Assembly (NCBI RefSeq): GCF_001440345.1
Contig: NZ_LJYX01000017.1
Coordinates: forward strand, 310,001 to 374,000
Direction: 5' to 3'
Source of the DNA: Colwellia sp. TT2012
GTDB lineage: Bacteria; Pseudomonadota; Gammaproteobacteria; Enterobacterales; Alteromonadaceae
Length of the DNA stretch: 64,000 nt
The first letter of the stretch is position 1; each line of letters begins with the position of its first letter. A program made the position numbers and the translations under genes. This document shows positions 45,702-55,171 of this stretch, one piece after another. A model generated the notes under the pieces. That model was not told the origin of the DNA and made no database searches. It saw nothing but the letters and a program-made list of their open reading frames with translations.

Positions 45702-47096
45702 ATGCTTACTTCAAAAAAAGTACCCACCTCAACCTTATCACGTAGCGCTATTGCTGGCGCAGCAGTAACCAAAATCGCCTTGAAACATGCGGGTTATAAA
45801 GTACGAAAAGCCTTTGCAGCTAAAATATCGGCAACTCAATACTCTGACACTAAAAAATCACCAGTAAAAAATAATGAGCAATCTCAGCAACAACACGAAG
45901 AACAAATAGGCGAGTTAGTTTTTACCGTATTAAGTCAGCTTAGAGGCACAGCAATTAAGTTATCTCAGCTATTAAGTATGGAAACCGACATTCTGCCAGA
46001 AACCATTCGTAATAAATTAAAGTCGGCTTGCCATGAAGTGCCGCCTATTAATAGAGCGCTGGTTAGAAAGCAATTGGTGCAAGAGCTAGGCAACACGCCC
46101 AAGCAGCTATTTAAAGAATTTGATAGTCAGGCCTTTTCAGCGGCCAGCATAGGTCAAGTTCATCGGGCTTTATCATTTAACGATGAAAAATTAGCGGTCA
46201 AGGTTCAGTATCCCGGCATAGGCGCAACTATTAACAGCGACCTAAAAATGTTAGAAAAACTGTTTTGGTTGTTAGCGAAAACCACCAACAACATGCCACA
46301 AAAACAAGTAATCACCCAAGTATTGGCTGAAATGAAAAATCGTTTAGCTGAAGAGATAAACTATGAAATTGAAGCCAGTAATTTAAACTGGTTTCGGCAA
46401 GAAATGAAGCTAAACGGTATTGTTATTCCAAAGGTTAACCAGCAGTTATCGTCTGCTAGAGTATTATCAATGGAAATGTTAACTGGGCAGCACATAGATA
46501 AATGGCTAGAAAACCAGCCAAGTCAGCAACACAGAAATGCACTAGGGCAAAAGTTATTTGATTTCTTTTGGTATTGCGCTTTAACACTGAAAAAAATACA
46601 CGCAGACCCTCACCCGGGTAACTTCTTAGTATTAAACGATGGGCAACTCGGCGTTTTAGACTTTGGCTGTGTTCGTAGCTTAAGTGATGAATTTGTTGAT
46701 AGTTTTACTGCTATGATGCCAAAAATTGTTGATAGTTATATTTTTGGCAAAAATAAACCGGCACTGTTTGCCAGTTACCAAGCACTTAAACTTATTGACC
46801 ACAGTGTCGATTTTAATACCTTCGAGTCGAAAATATTCCCTGATTTACAGCGTTATGGGCAATGGTTAGGTCAAGCGTATGAGCATAAAACATTCGACTT
46901 TACCACTAAAAGCCCTTGCCCAGGAAAACCCGACAATGTTAGTGGTGAAGCCATAAAATTTCTATCGGGCATGTATAGCGAACAGCCTTGCTTTGACCGT
47001 GCTCACTTAGGTTTAATGAACTTATTAACACAAATTGGTGCCAACATTAATACCGATTATTCAAGATTCAGCACCGGAAATAAGGAAATATTGTGA
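45702..47096 (+). CDS. ABC1/UbiB-family atypical kinase
   Basis: 464 residues of the AarF/UbiB/ADCK family. Landmarks in order: GTAIKLSQLLSMETDILP (KxGQ region, with KLSQ), FSAASIGQVHRA (Ala-rich loop), LAVKVQYPGI (ATP Lys), ADPHPGNFLVL (catalytic) and VLDFGCVR (metal). Classic UbiB helps ubiquinone biosynthesis; this paralogue sits in an accessory operon with a TetR regulator, so it may modify membrane lipids instead. It begins two bases after the previous gene and overlaps the next by four. Confidence 0.85.
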   Translation: MLTSKKVPTSTLSRSAIAGAAVTKIALKHAGYKVRKAFAAKISATQYSDTKKSPVKNNEQSQQQHEEQIGELVFTVLSQLRGTAIKLSQLLSMETDILPETIRNKLKSACHEVPPINRALVRKQLVQELGNTPKQLFKEFDSQAFSAASIGQVHRALSFNDEKLAVKVQYPGIGATINSDLKMLEKLFWLLAKTTNNMPQKQVITQVLAEMKNRLAEEINYEIEASNLNWFRQEMKLNGIVIPKVNQQLSSARVLSMEMLTGQHIDKWLENQPSQQHRNALGQKLFDFFWYCALTLKKIHADPHPGNFLVLNDGQLGVLDFGCVRSLSDEFVDSFTAMMPKIVDSYIFGKNKPALFASYQALKLIDHSVDFNTFESKIFPDLQRYGQWLGQAYEHKTFDFTTKSPCPGKPDNVSGEAIKFLSGMYSEQPCFDRAHLGLMNLLTQIGANINTDYSRFSTGNKEIL

Positions 47097-47524
47097 ACAG
47101 TTATTTAATTACCGCCGGCGCATTAAGTGCCTTAGCCTCGCTACTACACATAGGTTTCATAGTTTTTGGTGCTTCTTGGTATCGGTTTTTTGGCGCGGGT
47201 GAACACATGGCAAAACTTGCCGAACAAGGCAGTTTACAACCAACACTGATCACATCAGGTATTGTGCTGGTATTGGCTACTTGGTCGCTTTATGCTTTTT
47301 CTGCTGCTGGATTAATAATAAAACTGCCATTAATGCGCTTAGCGCTTATAACCATTACGGCTATTTATTTACTGCGCGGTATCGCTGGCATATTCTTAGC
47401 AGCTAGCTCTAAAGCGACTCATTTTGGTAACAGTACCAATTTTTGGTTTTGGAGCTCTGCTATTTGTCTAACTTTTGGCGTTGTTCACCTTATTGGTGTA
47501 AAGCAGCAATGGGCTAGCTTGTAG
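47093..47524 (+). CDS. small integral membrane protein
   Basis: 143 residues with four hydrophobic helices (ITAGALSALASLLHIGFIVFG, LITSGIVLVLATWSLYAFSAAG, LALITITAIYLLRGIAGIFLA, FWSSAICLTFGVVHLIGV). The start codon overlaps the stop of the kinase gene (ATGA-type overlap), indicating translational coupling. No family name recognised. Confidence 0.7.
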   Translation: MNSYLITAGALSALASLLHIGFIVFGASWYRFFGAGEHMAKLAEQGSLQPTLITSGIVLVLATWSLYAFSAAGLIIKLPLMRLALITITAIYLLRGIAGIFLAASSKATHFGNSTNFWFWSSAICLTFGVVHLIGVKQQWASL

Positions 47525-47800
47525 ACCAAACAAAGGTATTAACGAGGACACTCGCTTACCCCCTTAATTTAAGCAAAACAATAACACAAGCTAAACAGCC
47601 ACTAAAAATAAGCTCAATGGTTGCTAATAAATCCTAAATTCGAATAATATTTACCAAATTTTCAAAATAATAGAAGAGATGCTGTTTTTAATAACGTTGA
47701 GCGACTGTCCTTATTAATTACTTATTAATTATTTAGTTTGTCCTTTAGTACAGCTATTTTTAGCTTGTTCAGCTTTTTGCTCTAAATCTATGATTACGGG

Positions 47801-47844
47801 CAGACACCCACTCAAAATTTTATTTCCATTTGAGTGGGTATCTG
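47801..47844. repeat. REP-like palindrome of the Y1-transposase type
   Basis: CAGACACCCACTCAAA - 12-base loop - TTTGAGTGGGTATCTG: 16-base arms with one mismatch. The same 14-base arm bounds the Y1 transposase unit at 62096 and 63321. Confidence 0.85.
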
Positions 47845-47859
47845 CAGTTTTTTTTCCCT

Positions 47860-48075
47860 TGGTAGAAAAACATGGATCTTCGGGCAGACACTCGAAGATG
47901 ACGGCTAAGTTGTAGTAGTTGTGCATAAACCCATCAGCCATCATTGCCGAAGTGGCGAAGTGGCGAACCTCGTCATTCCCGAAGTGTCTGATCGGGAATC
48001 CAGAAATAAAGTTGTACGCAGCAAAATCAACCTTAAAAAATCACCTAAGTTACTGATAAAAAAACAGTAACTTTC
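47860..48075 (+). repeat. three-hairpin dispersed repeat, copy 2
   Basis: Same element as at 44175. Hairpin 1 loop is GGCAGACACT (two changes) and hairpin 3 loop is AGTGTCTGA, so eight bases of loop-loop pairing remain. The 3' part (ATCACCTAAGTTACTGATAA) is shared with copies 3 and 4. Confidence 0.85.
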
Positions 48076-48085
48076 AGTTTTTTAG

Positions 48086-48985
48086 TTATAGCTCTTGATG
48101 CTCAGTAATGTCTAAGAAATCAACCGCATTCCAATTCTTAACATCGGCACTTAAACCATTGATAAGTTGGTTGAATTCACTGTTGTGAGTACCCTTATCA
48201 TCGATAATTACCGTCTCCCGCCACTGCTCAGAATGAGAGAGTTTTTCTCTTAAGGCCGTCATCGCAATATCAATCCAAGTCGGCGGTGTAAAAGTAAAAT
48301 TAAACGAAACAGCATCGGTTACTGCTTCAGTCATATGCCAAACTCCTCGTGGTACGAAGAGAATTGAGCCCGGTTCTAATATATATTCAGTACAATCTGC
48401 GGGGAATGATTGTGGAAATTCTTTAGCGCTATAACGTCCTAGTTCATCATCAACAGGATGCCCGATCACATGACGAGTCATTGGATTGTTAATGGTGTTA
48501 TTTTCTGCTAACCACCATTTTTTTGTTCCTTCTAATTGAAGAACAAAATTAAAATTCTGATCGAAATGAGGAGCATTTCCTTTCCCCGCTGGTGTTGCGT
48601 AGACTAAGTTTCTAACATAGGTCAACTCAGAGAAGCCAATGTCTCTTCTAATTTGCTGATTCCACCGGTCAAACTCAGGAATTATTCTATTGACGTCATT
48701 AAAGAGAATGCAGCTGCCATTCTTATATTCATGGAGAGCGTCTTCAGGAGGGATTGAGGTCTTTGAAATTTCATCGGCAATCTTTGGGTGAAATACATCA
48801 ACAGTGTCGCGCCAACAGGCGGCAAGGCTTTCAACAGAATCAAGAAATGGCAAACTCATTAAATCTTTAAGGGCTTCGGTATTACCATGGGATATAAAAG
48901 GTGTTCTAGACTTGAGTAACTTTAAAAATTCTTCTCTGGTATTATCGCCAATAAGTGACTTTAGATTGATTTCGGTATTGCTCAT
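48086..48985 (-). CDS. JmjC/cupin-like Fe(II)-2-oxoglutarate oxygenase
   Basis: 299 residues with a JmjC/cupin_8-type core. The HxD iron motif is APHFDQNFNFVLQLEGTKKWWLAE, and the distal His lies in ILFVPRGVWHMTEAVTDAVSFNFTF. These fit the RoxA-like/JmjC class that hydroxylates proteins, but the C-terminal winged-helix region of ribosomal oxygenases is not obvious and the substrate is open. Monocistronic. Confidence 0.75.
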   Translation of the reverse strand: MSNTEINLKSLIGDNTREEFLKLLKSRTPFISHGNTEALKDLMSLPFLDSVESLAACWRDTVDVFHPKIADEISKTSIPPEDALHEYKNGSCILFNDVNRIIPEFDRWNQQIRRDIGFSELTYVRNLVYATPAGKGNAPHFDQNFNFVLQLEGTKKWWLAENNTINNPMTRHVIGHPVDDELGRYSAKEFPQSFPADCTEYILEPGSILFVPRGVWHMTEAVTDAVSFNFTFTPPTWIDIAMTALREKLSHSEQWRETVIIDDKGTHNSEFNQLINGLSADVKNWNAVDFLDITEHQEL

Positions 48986-49286
48986 ATTTAATTTACGTAA
49001 TTTAATGCTCGATGAGGTGAATTATCTCATGAAATAAACACGATGAATATCTCTACTCGATCAAAACAAGTTTGAAGAAAGAGACAATTTAGCGAGTGCT
49101 AGGCAAGTAACTTTTTACCCGCAGATAGCTTCGTTCGCAAAAAACAACAGACACCCACCCCAAAACAATAAATTAACATTATCCATTATCCATTATTGTC
49201 AATTTTAAAGTGGAGCCTCGTTTTTCTATCAATGATGATATAATACATTCATTTAAAAGCTAGATTTAGAGGGTTGTAAAACTTAA
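48986..49286. other. intergenic region between divergent genes
   Basis: About 300 bases. It contains a single REP-like arm CAGACACCC at 49149-49157 and otherwise only promoter-type AT-rich sequence. Confidence 0.45.
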
Positions 49287-50159
49287 ATGAAAATATTAAT
49301 TTTGGGTGGAAGTCAGTTTTTTGGCAGAAAACTTGTGCAGCTTCTCTTAGAGAATAACGATGAAGTGACCCTATTAAATAGAGGTAATCACGCGGATGGC
49401 TTCGGAGAAAAAATTAAGCGGATTATTTGTGACCGTACTGACAAAACAGCATTAGAAGAGGCCATCAAGCAAGACTATGATCTAGTTTTTGATCTATCAT
49501 GTTTTGATTTTGAGCAAGCAAAACACGCCTGCGAAGTCTTCAACGGCAGAGTGAAAAAATATCTTTTTACTTCCAGCATTTCTGCTTATGTAGAACGCAA
49601 TGATAATTTATCTGAAGAGCAATTTAATCCTTTGGATTTTGAACTTGCTAATAAAGTGAGTAGAAAGGAGCACTACGGCGAGGCAAAACGACAGGCGGAA
49701 ATTTCATTTATCAAATTTGCCACTTTTCCTGTTACCAGCATCAGGCTTCCCGTTATTGTAGATGCAGAGGATTATTCCCTAAGACTGCAGCGCCATGTCA
49801 ACAGTATTAAAAATGGACTGCCGCTCTACTTTGATAATCTTCAAGGTAAAATTTCATTTATCTCCGCCGATGATGCCGCTAAAACTCTTTTTGAATTAGC
49901 CGGAAATTATTTCTCAGGAACGATCAATGCAGCAAGCGCTAAGCCCATAACGCTGCAACGATTTATTGAGATTATTGAGAAAATTACCGATTCAAAATTC
50001 ATTCTGGCAAAGCAGAAATTAGATAATAATGTATCACCTTATAATAATACCGGAGACTGGTGTCTAAATTGTTCAAAATTACAAAGTCTTGGCATAAAAC
50101 TCCAAGAGATTGAAGATTACTTACCTGGGATGGTAGAGAGCATCCATGGAACGGGTTAA
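49287..50159 (+). CDS. NAD-dependent epimerase/dehydratase family protein
   Basis: 290 residues, atypical short-chain/extended SDR. The nucleotide motif is ILILGGSQFFGRKLVQLLL; the catalytic Tyr-x3-Lys appears as EHYGEAKRQAE, with SSISAY supplying the Ser. It resembles the RNA-binding/isoflavone-reductase-like SDRs rather than sugar epimerases. The substrate is unknown. Confidence 0.78.
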   Translation: MKILILGGSQFFGRKLVQLLLENNDEVTLLNRGNHADGFGEKIKRIICDRTDKTALEEAIKQDYDLVFDLSCFDFEQAKHACEVFNGRVKKYLFTSSISAYVERNDNLSEEQFNPLDFELANKVSRKEHYGEAKRQAEISFIKFATFPVTSIRLPVIVDAEDYSLRLQRHVNSIKNGLPLYFDNLQGKISFISADDAAKTLFELAGNYFSGTINAASAKPITLQRFIEIIEKITDSKFILAKQKLDNNVSPYNNTGDWCLNCSKLQSLGIKLQEIEDYLPGMVESIHGTG

Positions 50160-50460
50160 TTTCACTGACCGCTGTTGGAAATATTAGCCAAGGGATGTAT
50201 TTCTTAAAGGTACAGACAAAAGCAGATAAAAGCAGATAAAAGGACAGTCGCCAAAAAGTGCAAAAAGTGGGACAGCCATAAATTAAGATTTATTAAAAAT
50301 CGCTGATTAAACCACTAATATATACGCTGAATTGGCTCTGTTATAGAGCCAACCGCTTGGTGATACTGTTTACCAAAGTGTTGAGCCAGCTGCAGGATAG
50401 GAAATAGCGCCTTCATCTATATAACTACGCTTGTCAGCTCTGATGACTTTTCCTGTTTCC

Positions 50461-50697
50461 CTTTGTAGAAAAAACATGGATCTTCGATCAGACACTCGAA
50501 GATGACGGCTAAGTTGTAGTAGTTGTGCATAAACCCATCAGCCGTCATTGTCGAAGTGGCGAACATCGTCATTCCCGAAGTAGCGAACATCGTCATTCCC
50601 GAAGTGTCTGATCGGGAATCCATAAATCAAGTTGTACACAGCAAAAAACAACATTAAGCTATCACCTAAGTTACTGATAAAAACCTGTAACTTTCCA
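50461..50697 (+). repeat. three-hairpin dispersed repeat, copy 3
   Basis: Loops of hairpins 1 and 3 (ATCAGACACT and AGTGTCTGAT) are perfectly complementary. The CGTCATTCCCGAAGT sub-unit before hairpin 3 is duplicated. Confidence 0.85.
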
Positions 50698-50813
50698 TAT
50701 TGGTGAGCGTTCACTAAAAATAGCCTCATATTATTAGGGTCAGAGTAAATTATTATTAGGGTCAGAGTAAATTAAAATACTCAACGCTCCCTCAACAGCT
50801 ACTTTTCGGTTAT

Positions 50814-50984
50814 TTACCAAACCGCCACAGAGCCTGATATTTCATAGCCTACCACTAATAATGCGGCACCAGTTGGGCTGTCTGCTGCGTTGATAAACTT
50901 CATGCCTTATGGCCCCAAACCACCAGTAGTATCAGCGCCAGCAACCAAACCACGATTATAAAAACATTCAACAAAGGTAACTAA
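50814..50984 (-). pseudogene. C-terminal fragment of a choice-of-anchor-I (phytase-like) protein
   Basis: The minus strand reads FVECFYNRGLVAGADTTGGLGP, stop, GMKFINAADSPTGAALLVVGYEISGSVAVW, stop. The block GPEGMKFI...SPTGAALLxVGxExSGxVAV is the conserved end of choice-of-anchor I proteins. The internal stop sits where a Glu codon is expected, and no upstream part is present. Confidence 0.7.
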
Positions 50985-51060
50985 TTTGTTTTTATCGAAG
51001 GCGGATTTCGCGGTACACTACACTAAAATAACAGGCAATAAAATTAAGGGTTTTAATCAT

Positions 51061-51603
51061 ATGCAAGGAACAGCTTTCACTAATACTTCATTAACTGCTG
51101 AATCTTTACCCAGTTTAGTCGAACTTGAGTTTCAACCCATATCGGCTATTTATCGGCAAAGCAATCTCATTATCAATGTAGCATTTACCCTATTTTTAGT
51201 GACACTATTATTTGTTATCCAACAGCAAAACATCTGGCCATTATCTAATGATGTTGCTGACTTATTTAATTGGTTAATGCTGGTTTTGTTTATGTTAGGT
51301 GGTTTTAATACTCTCTATGCGGCATTTGCGGATAAACAAAAATTTTATGCGCTGAGGCAACAAGACTTAAGTTATCGCAGTGGTTTACTGTTTCGAAAAA
51401 CCGTTAGCCAGCCAATGTTGCGTATTCAGCATGTTGAATTAAAACGTGGACCTATCGATCGCAAAGTAGGTTTAGCAAAGTTACAAGTATTTAGTGCCGG
51501 CGGAGCTATGCATACTTTCGAAATACCAGGTTTACCACTAGCGTCAGCTGAAAGTATTCGTCAATTTATTTTAGATCACAAAGATGTTAATCGTCATGGA
51601 TAA
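51061..51603 (+). CDS. PH-domain (bPH2) membrane protein, YdbS-like
   Basis: From ATG 51061 (MQGTAFTNTSL) it has 180 residues; upstream in-frame Mets have no ribosome site, while AAGGG lies ten bases before this ATG. Two transmembrane helices (about 42-60 and 70-90) precede a bacterial PH domain (LSYRSGLLFRKTVSQPMLRIQHVELKRGPIDRKVGLAKLQVFSAGG). It overlaps the longer PH-domain gene that follows; the pair matches YdbS/YdbT (YvkB-type) operons of unknown envelope function. Confidence 0.83.
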   Translation: MQGTAFTNTSLTAESLPSLVELEFQPISAIYRQSNLIINVAFTLFLVTLLFVIQQQNIWPLSNDVADLFNWLMLVLFMLGGFNTLYAAFADKQKFYALRQQDLSYRSGLLFRKTVSQPMLRIQHVELKRGPIDRKVGLAKLQVFSAGGAMHTFEIPGLPLASAESIRQFILDHKDVNRHG

Positions 51604-53155
51604 GTCAGTTGCAGCATTTACCCCGGTAGTTGAAAATAGCAAAGACTGGCAGCGAATTTCGCCGATAGCGCTGTTATTTTTTACTGAACGGTTAATTAAA
51701 TTCTTTGCCAGTAATTTGGTGGCCTTTTTACCTGCGCTTTATTTTGGCTATGACGGGTTAAAAGAAAATCCGCAATTAGGTCTAGCTATTATTGTTGGTA
51801 TTTTGCTGTTCATCTGTTTAACAACATTTTTAAACTATTATTTTTTCCAATATCGATTAACCCAAGATCACATAGAAATTCGTTCGGGGGTACTTTCAAA
51901 AAAATACATCAATTTACCTTTTAGTAAAATTCAAAATGTAAAACTTGAACAGCCTATCTATTATCGCCCTTTTAATTATACCTGCTTACAGCTAGATACC
52001 GCGGGCTCTGCTAAACAAGAAGCACAAATTGTCGCTTTAAAAGTTGATTTTGCCGAGCAATTGAAAAAAGAAATTCTTGCTCAACACTCAATAACTCACC
52101 ATGCCGAAAACCCTGATGACTCTGCAGAATTAACACCAGATGCGGTAGAAAATGAAATTATACTGAATACTCGCTCAATCACCGATTTAGTTATTCACGG
52201 TATAACCAATAACCGTATTTGGATTTTTCTTGGCGGTTTAGCGCCGTTTTTTGATAATATCGCTAGCTATATTGTCAGTACCTTCAGTGATTTTGGTATC
52301 AATATAGAGCAATTATTAACTTTCTCCGACAAACCCATGTGGCAAATAACGCTTTATGCGGTAACACTGACTTTTTTAATTTTATTGCCCTTTATATTTT
52401 TTTCCATTGCGGGAGCGGTTATAACCTTTTATCACTATACCTTGAGCAAAGTAGGCGATCGTTACATTCGTCGTAGTGGTTTGTTAACTAAATATGAAGT
52501 CAGTATGCGTTTATCACGCTTACAAATGGTGATCAGACAACAAGACTGGCTTGATCTACTACTCAAGCGTATTAATTTAAAATTTGAACAAGCCAATAAT
52601 GTGCTTACTCAACATCAAGCCGGTGCGCAAAATAACCGAATTATCGTGCCTTCTATTTTTGCCCATCAATGTGCCGCTTTAGTGGATGATGTTTATCCTA
52701 ATAATCAAATGATGACCATTGCTTATCAGCGCATTAGTAAAAGGTTTCTACTGCGTAATTTAGTTTTTATTTTGTTGCCGTTATATTCTTTAGTGGCGGT
52801 ATTTTTCACCGTAACAGGTAAAACTCAGCTCTTATGGGGTATTACTCCATTGGCGATTTTTGCGGCTTTGCTTATTTTTATGCGCTGGTATCGTTGGGGA
52901 TATGCCAGTGATGATAACTATATTTATATTCGTCGAGGCTTTTTTGGTGTTGACTATCTCTGTTTTGAACATTACAAAGTGCAACAAGTGAAGTTTAAAC
53001 AAAGTTGGTTTCAACAGCGTCACCAACTTTGCTCTATCTCGGTAGTGTTAGCCGCAGGAGCAATTAACTTACCCTTTATTAAGGCAGATAAAGGCAGCGC
53101 CATGTTAGATGAAGTGCTATATCAAGTAGAAAGCTCAGGCAAATCTTGGATGTAA
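51584..53155 (+). CDS. PH-domain (bPH2) membrane protein, YdbT-like
   Basis: 523 residues with three bPH2 domains (DHIEIRSGVLSKKYINLPFSKIQNVKLEQP; GDRYIRRSGLLTKYEVSMRLSRLQMVI; NYIYIRRGFFGVDYLCFEHYKVQQVKF) separated by paired transmembrane helices. ATG 51584 or 51596. The start lies within the end of the YdbS-like gene, so they are coupled. It is a membrane complex of unknown role; in Bacillus such proteins affect resistance to a bacteriocin. Confidence 0.83.
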   Translation: MLIVMDKSVAAFTPVVENSKDWQRISPIALLFFTERLIKFFASNLVAFLPALYFGYDGLKENPQLGLAIIVGILLFICLTTFLNYYFFQYRLTQDHIEIRSGVLSKKYINLPFSKIQNVKLEQPIYYRPFNYTCLQLDTAGSAKQEAQIVALKVDFAEQLKKEILAQHSITHHAENPDDSAELTPDAVENEIILNTRSITDLVIHGITNNRIWIFLGGLAPFFDNIASYIVSTFSDFGINIEQLLTFSDKPMWQITLYAVTLTFLILLPFIFFSIAGAVITFYHYTLSKVGDRYIRRSGLLTKYEVSMRLSRLQMVIRQQDWLDLLLKRINLKFEQANNVLTQHQAGAQNNRIIVPSIFAHQCAALVDDVYPNNQMMTIAYQRISKRFLLRNLVFILLPLYSLVAVFFTVTGKTQLLWGITPLAIFAALLIFMRWYRWGYASDDNYIYIRRGFFGVDYLCFEHYKVQQVKFKQSWFQQRHQLCSISVVLAAGAINLPFIKADKGSAMLDEVLYQVESSGKSWM

Positions 53156-53286
53156 TCTGTTTTTGGGGTGCAGAGAAAAAGACTTAAAGCGCTTACCCAC
53201 ATGTGACTAGGTATAATAATTGAGATTGCCCCCATTTACGATTGTTTGTTTTAAAAAGGCTTCCGCCAAATTAATTTTTAAAGACG

Positions 53287-53340
53287 TATTTTCAATCAGA
53301 TAAACCAACAAAATCAAAAATAAGAAAAACCGCGATTAAT
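53287..53340. repeat. fragment of the ~120-bp AT-rich direct repeat
   Basis: TCAATCAGATAAACCAACAA and the following AAATCAAAAATAAGAA match the repeats at 63381 and 63600 with few changes. Confidence 0.7.
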
Positions 53341-53341
53341 T

Positions 53342-54536
53342 TTATTTTGTTAATGAACAAGCATGGCGATGTAAGCGCCAACATAATAGGTAAATTAAGC
53401 CATATAATATCATGCCACCTGCAAGCACCCCATACCAAGCGCCATATTGCCAGCAGGCAATTAAGTAAAAACCACCTAAGCTGCCACCAATGTAATAGTG
53501 CACAAGGTATAACGCCGTCGCGGTTGCTTTCGCTACTTTCGCTTTCTGACTTACCCAGGCATAGGCAAGTGAGTGCGTGAAAAAAGCGCCGGAGCCAATA
53601 AGTAATAGACCAACAACCATTGTGTACAATGAATCATAAACGGCTATCCACATACCTATTGCACTTACGGTTGTACCTAACACCATGCCCTTGATTGGGC
53701 TGTAATGTTGGCTCCAACGACCACTTAGTTTTGCTGAAATAGTACCGCTTAAATAGCACAGAAAAATCAACGACGTTAAGCTGATAGACAGTGAATACGG
53801 TGGCGCGATAAGACGGAACCCCATTACCGTATAAAGATTAACAATTAACGCAAAGTTTAAACCGCCAATAAGCATAGCAAGCCATAATTCACGCTGTTTT
53901 AAATGACCAATGACACGCTTATTATGGTTACGGAACTGCCCTCTTTTAGGGGTAAAACATTGTTGCTCAGGCAACAGTCGGCTCACTAATAGCGCGCCAA
54001 CTAAACTGGCAATAGCCATACCAATAACGGCTATATCCCATCCCCAATATTCAGTGGCAAAACCGCCGTATAAACGCCCTGCAATACCGCCTAATGAATT
54101 TGCACTAATATAACCACCAACGGCAATCATAAATGCTTTTGGGGTGAACTCTTCAGCCATATATGCCACAGCAACGGCAACAAACCCCGCAAGCGCAATA
54201 CCCATTACCCCTCGCGTTAACGTTAACATTATTAATGAATCGGTTAGCAACATGGCCATGCCGGTAAATGGCAATAAGAAAAGACTCAGCATCATCACTT
54301 TACGACGGCCAATAATTTCTGAGCCTACAGCCCACGGAACAAGAGTAAGCGCTAACATTAATGTGCATGACGCAAGCAACCAATTAATTTCAATCGCACT
54401 GGCGTTAAATTTTTCAGCCATCAATGGCAACATGGGTTGGAACATGTACAAATTACAAAATACAAAATACAAGGAAAGAGCCTAACGCTAACGCAAAGCT
54501 AGCACGGCGGTAAGCAGCTGTTTTTACTTCAATCAT
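53342..54536 (-). pseudogene. MFS transporter, frameshifted by a 7-bp tandem duplication
   Basis: An open frame of 376 codons from 54472 (MYFVFCNLYMFQPMLPLMAEKFNAS) encodes an MFS carrier of the YnfM type. Upstream in another frame, ATG 54536 gives MIEVKTAAYRRASFALALGSFLVFC, the missing N-terminus. Between them TACAAAA occurs twice in tandem plus TACAAGG. Removing one 7-base unit joins the frames as GSFLVFCNLYMFQPM. The gene is therefore off in this sequence, but could be restored by slippage or could use the inner start with loss of the first helix. Confidence 0.82.
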
Positions 54537-54539
54537 GAT

Positions 54540-54910
54540 GATGATGACACTCTGAGGCTGGCTTTCAATTACACCTACTATTTTATCAATTGATAAAGCA
54601 GCAATAAAACTAAATTAATAATGAGATATTATAGTGACTATCGCCTTGATAATAAAAGTATTGTTACGAATAACTATTATTGACTCAGCTTATTGAAACT
54701 TTAGCTATTTATTGAGTCCAGCATTTATGTGAGTGCCTTGGTAGTCATTAACTAACATGCCTATGCACTTGGCTCAGGATCGTCATCCCCGTGGTGTTTT
54801 AATCGGACGTGCCATGGATGGCACTTATTAGACAATGCTGACGGTACAGGAAGTACCTTATTAGATAATGCAGGAGCATATTATCCTGAGCTTATTGTCC
54901 TGAATCCAGT
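54540..54910. repeat. hairpin-rich intergenic stretch
   Basis: It contains GTGCCATGGATGGCAC (54809-54824) and GGTACAGGAAGTACC (54842-54856), two small palindromes of a type repeated in many gammaproteobacterial intergenic regions. No gene. Confidence 0.55.
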
Positions 54911-54914
54911 GTAT

Positions 54915-55112
54915 AAAGAGCAATGGATCTTCGATCAGACACTCGAAGATGACGGCTAAGTTGTAGTAGTTGTGCATAAACCCATCAGCCGTCATTGCCG
55001 AATGGCGAACCTCGTCATTCCCGAAGTGTCTGATCGGGAATCCAGAAATCAAGTTGTACGCAGCAAAAAACAACCTTAAGCAATCACCTAAGCCACTGAT
55101 AAAAAGGTGTAA
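54915..55112 (+). repeat. three-hairpin dispersed repeat, copy 4
   Basis: Complete hairpins 1-3 with perfectly complementary loops ATCAGACACT and AGTGTCTGAT; the shortest spacing between hairpins 2 and 3. It ends about 60 bases before the helicase gene. Confidence 0.85.
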
Positions 55113-55171
55113 ATTCAAATCTATTTTAGCTATTCTAGTGGCAAATAACGTTAATAAATTTAAGAGCCTTC

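Noticed and set aside
53342-54472. Treating the MFS frame as a complete gene starting at 54472
   Set aside because: It would lack most of the first helix, and the missing part lies just upstream in another frame, joined by removing one 7-bp repeat unit.
44119-55118. Similar minus-strand frames in all four repeat copies (TADGFMHNYYNLAVIFECL...)
   Set aside because: The shared peptide follows from the shared repeat DNA; the frames lack ribosome sites, differ at both ends and conflict with the hairpin structure as the conserved feature.
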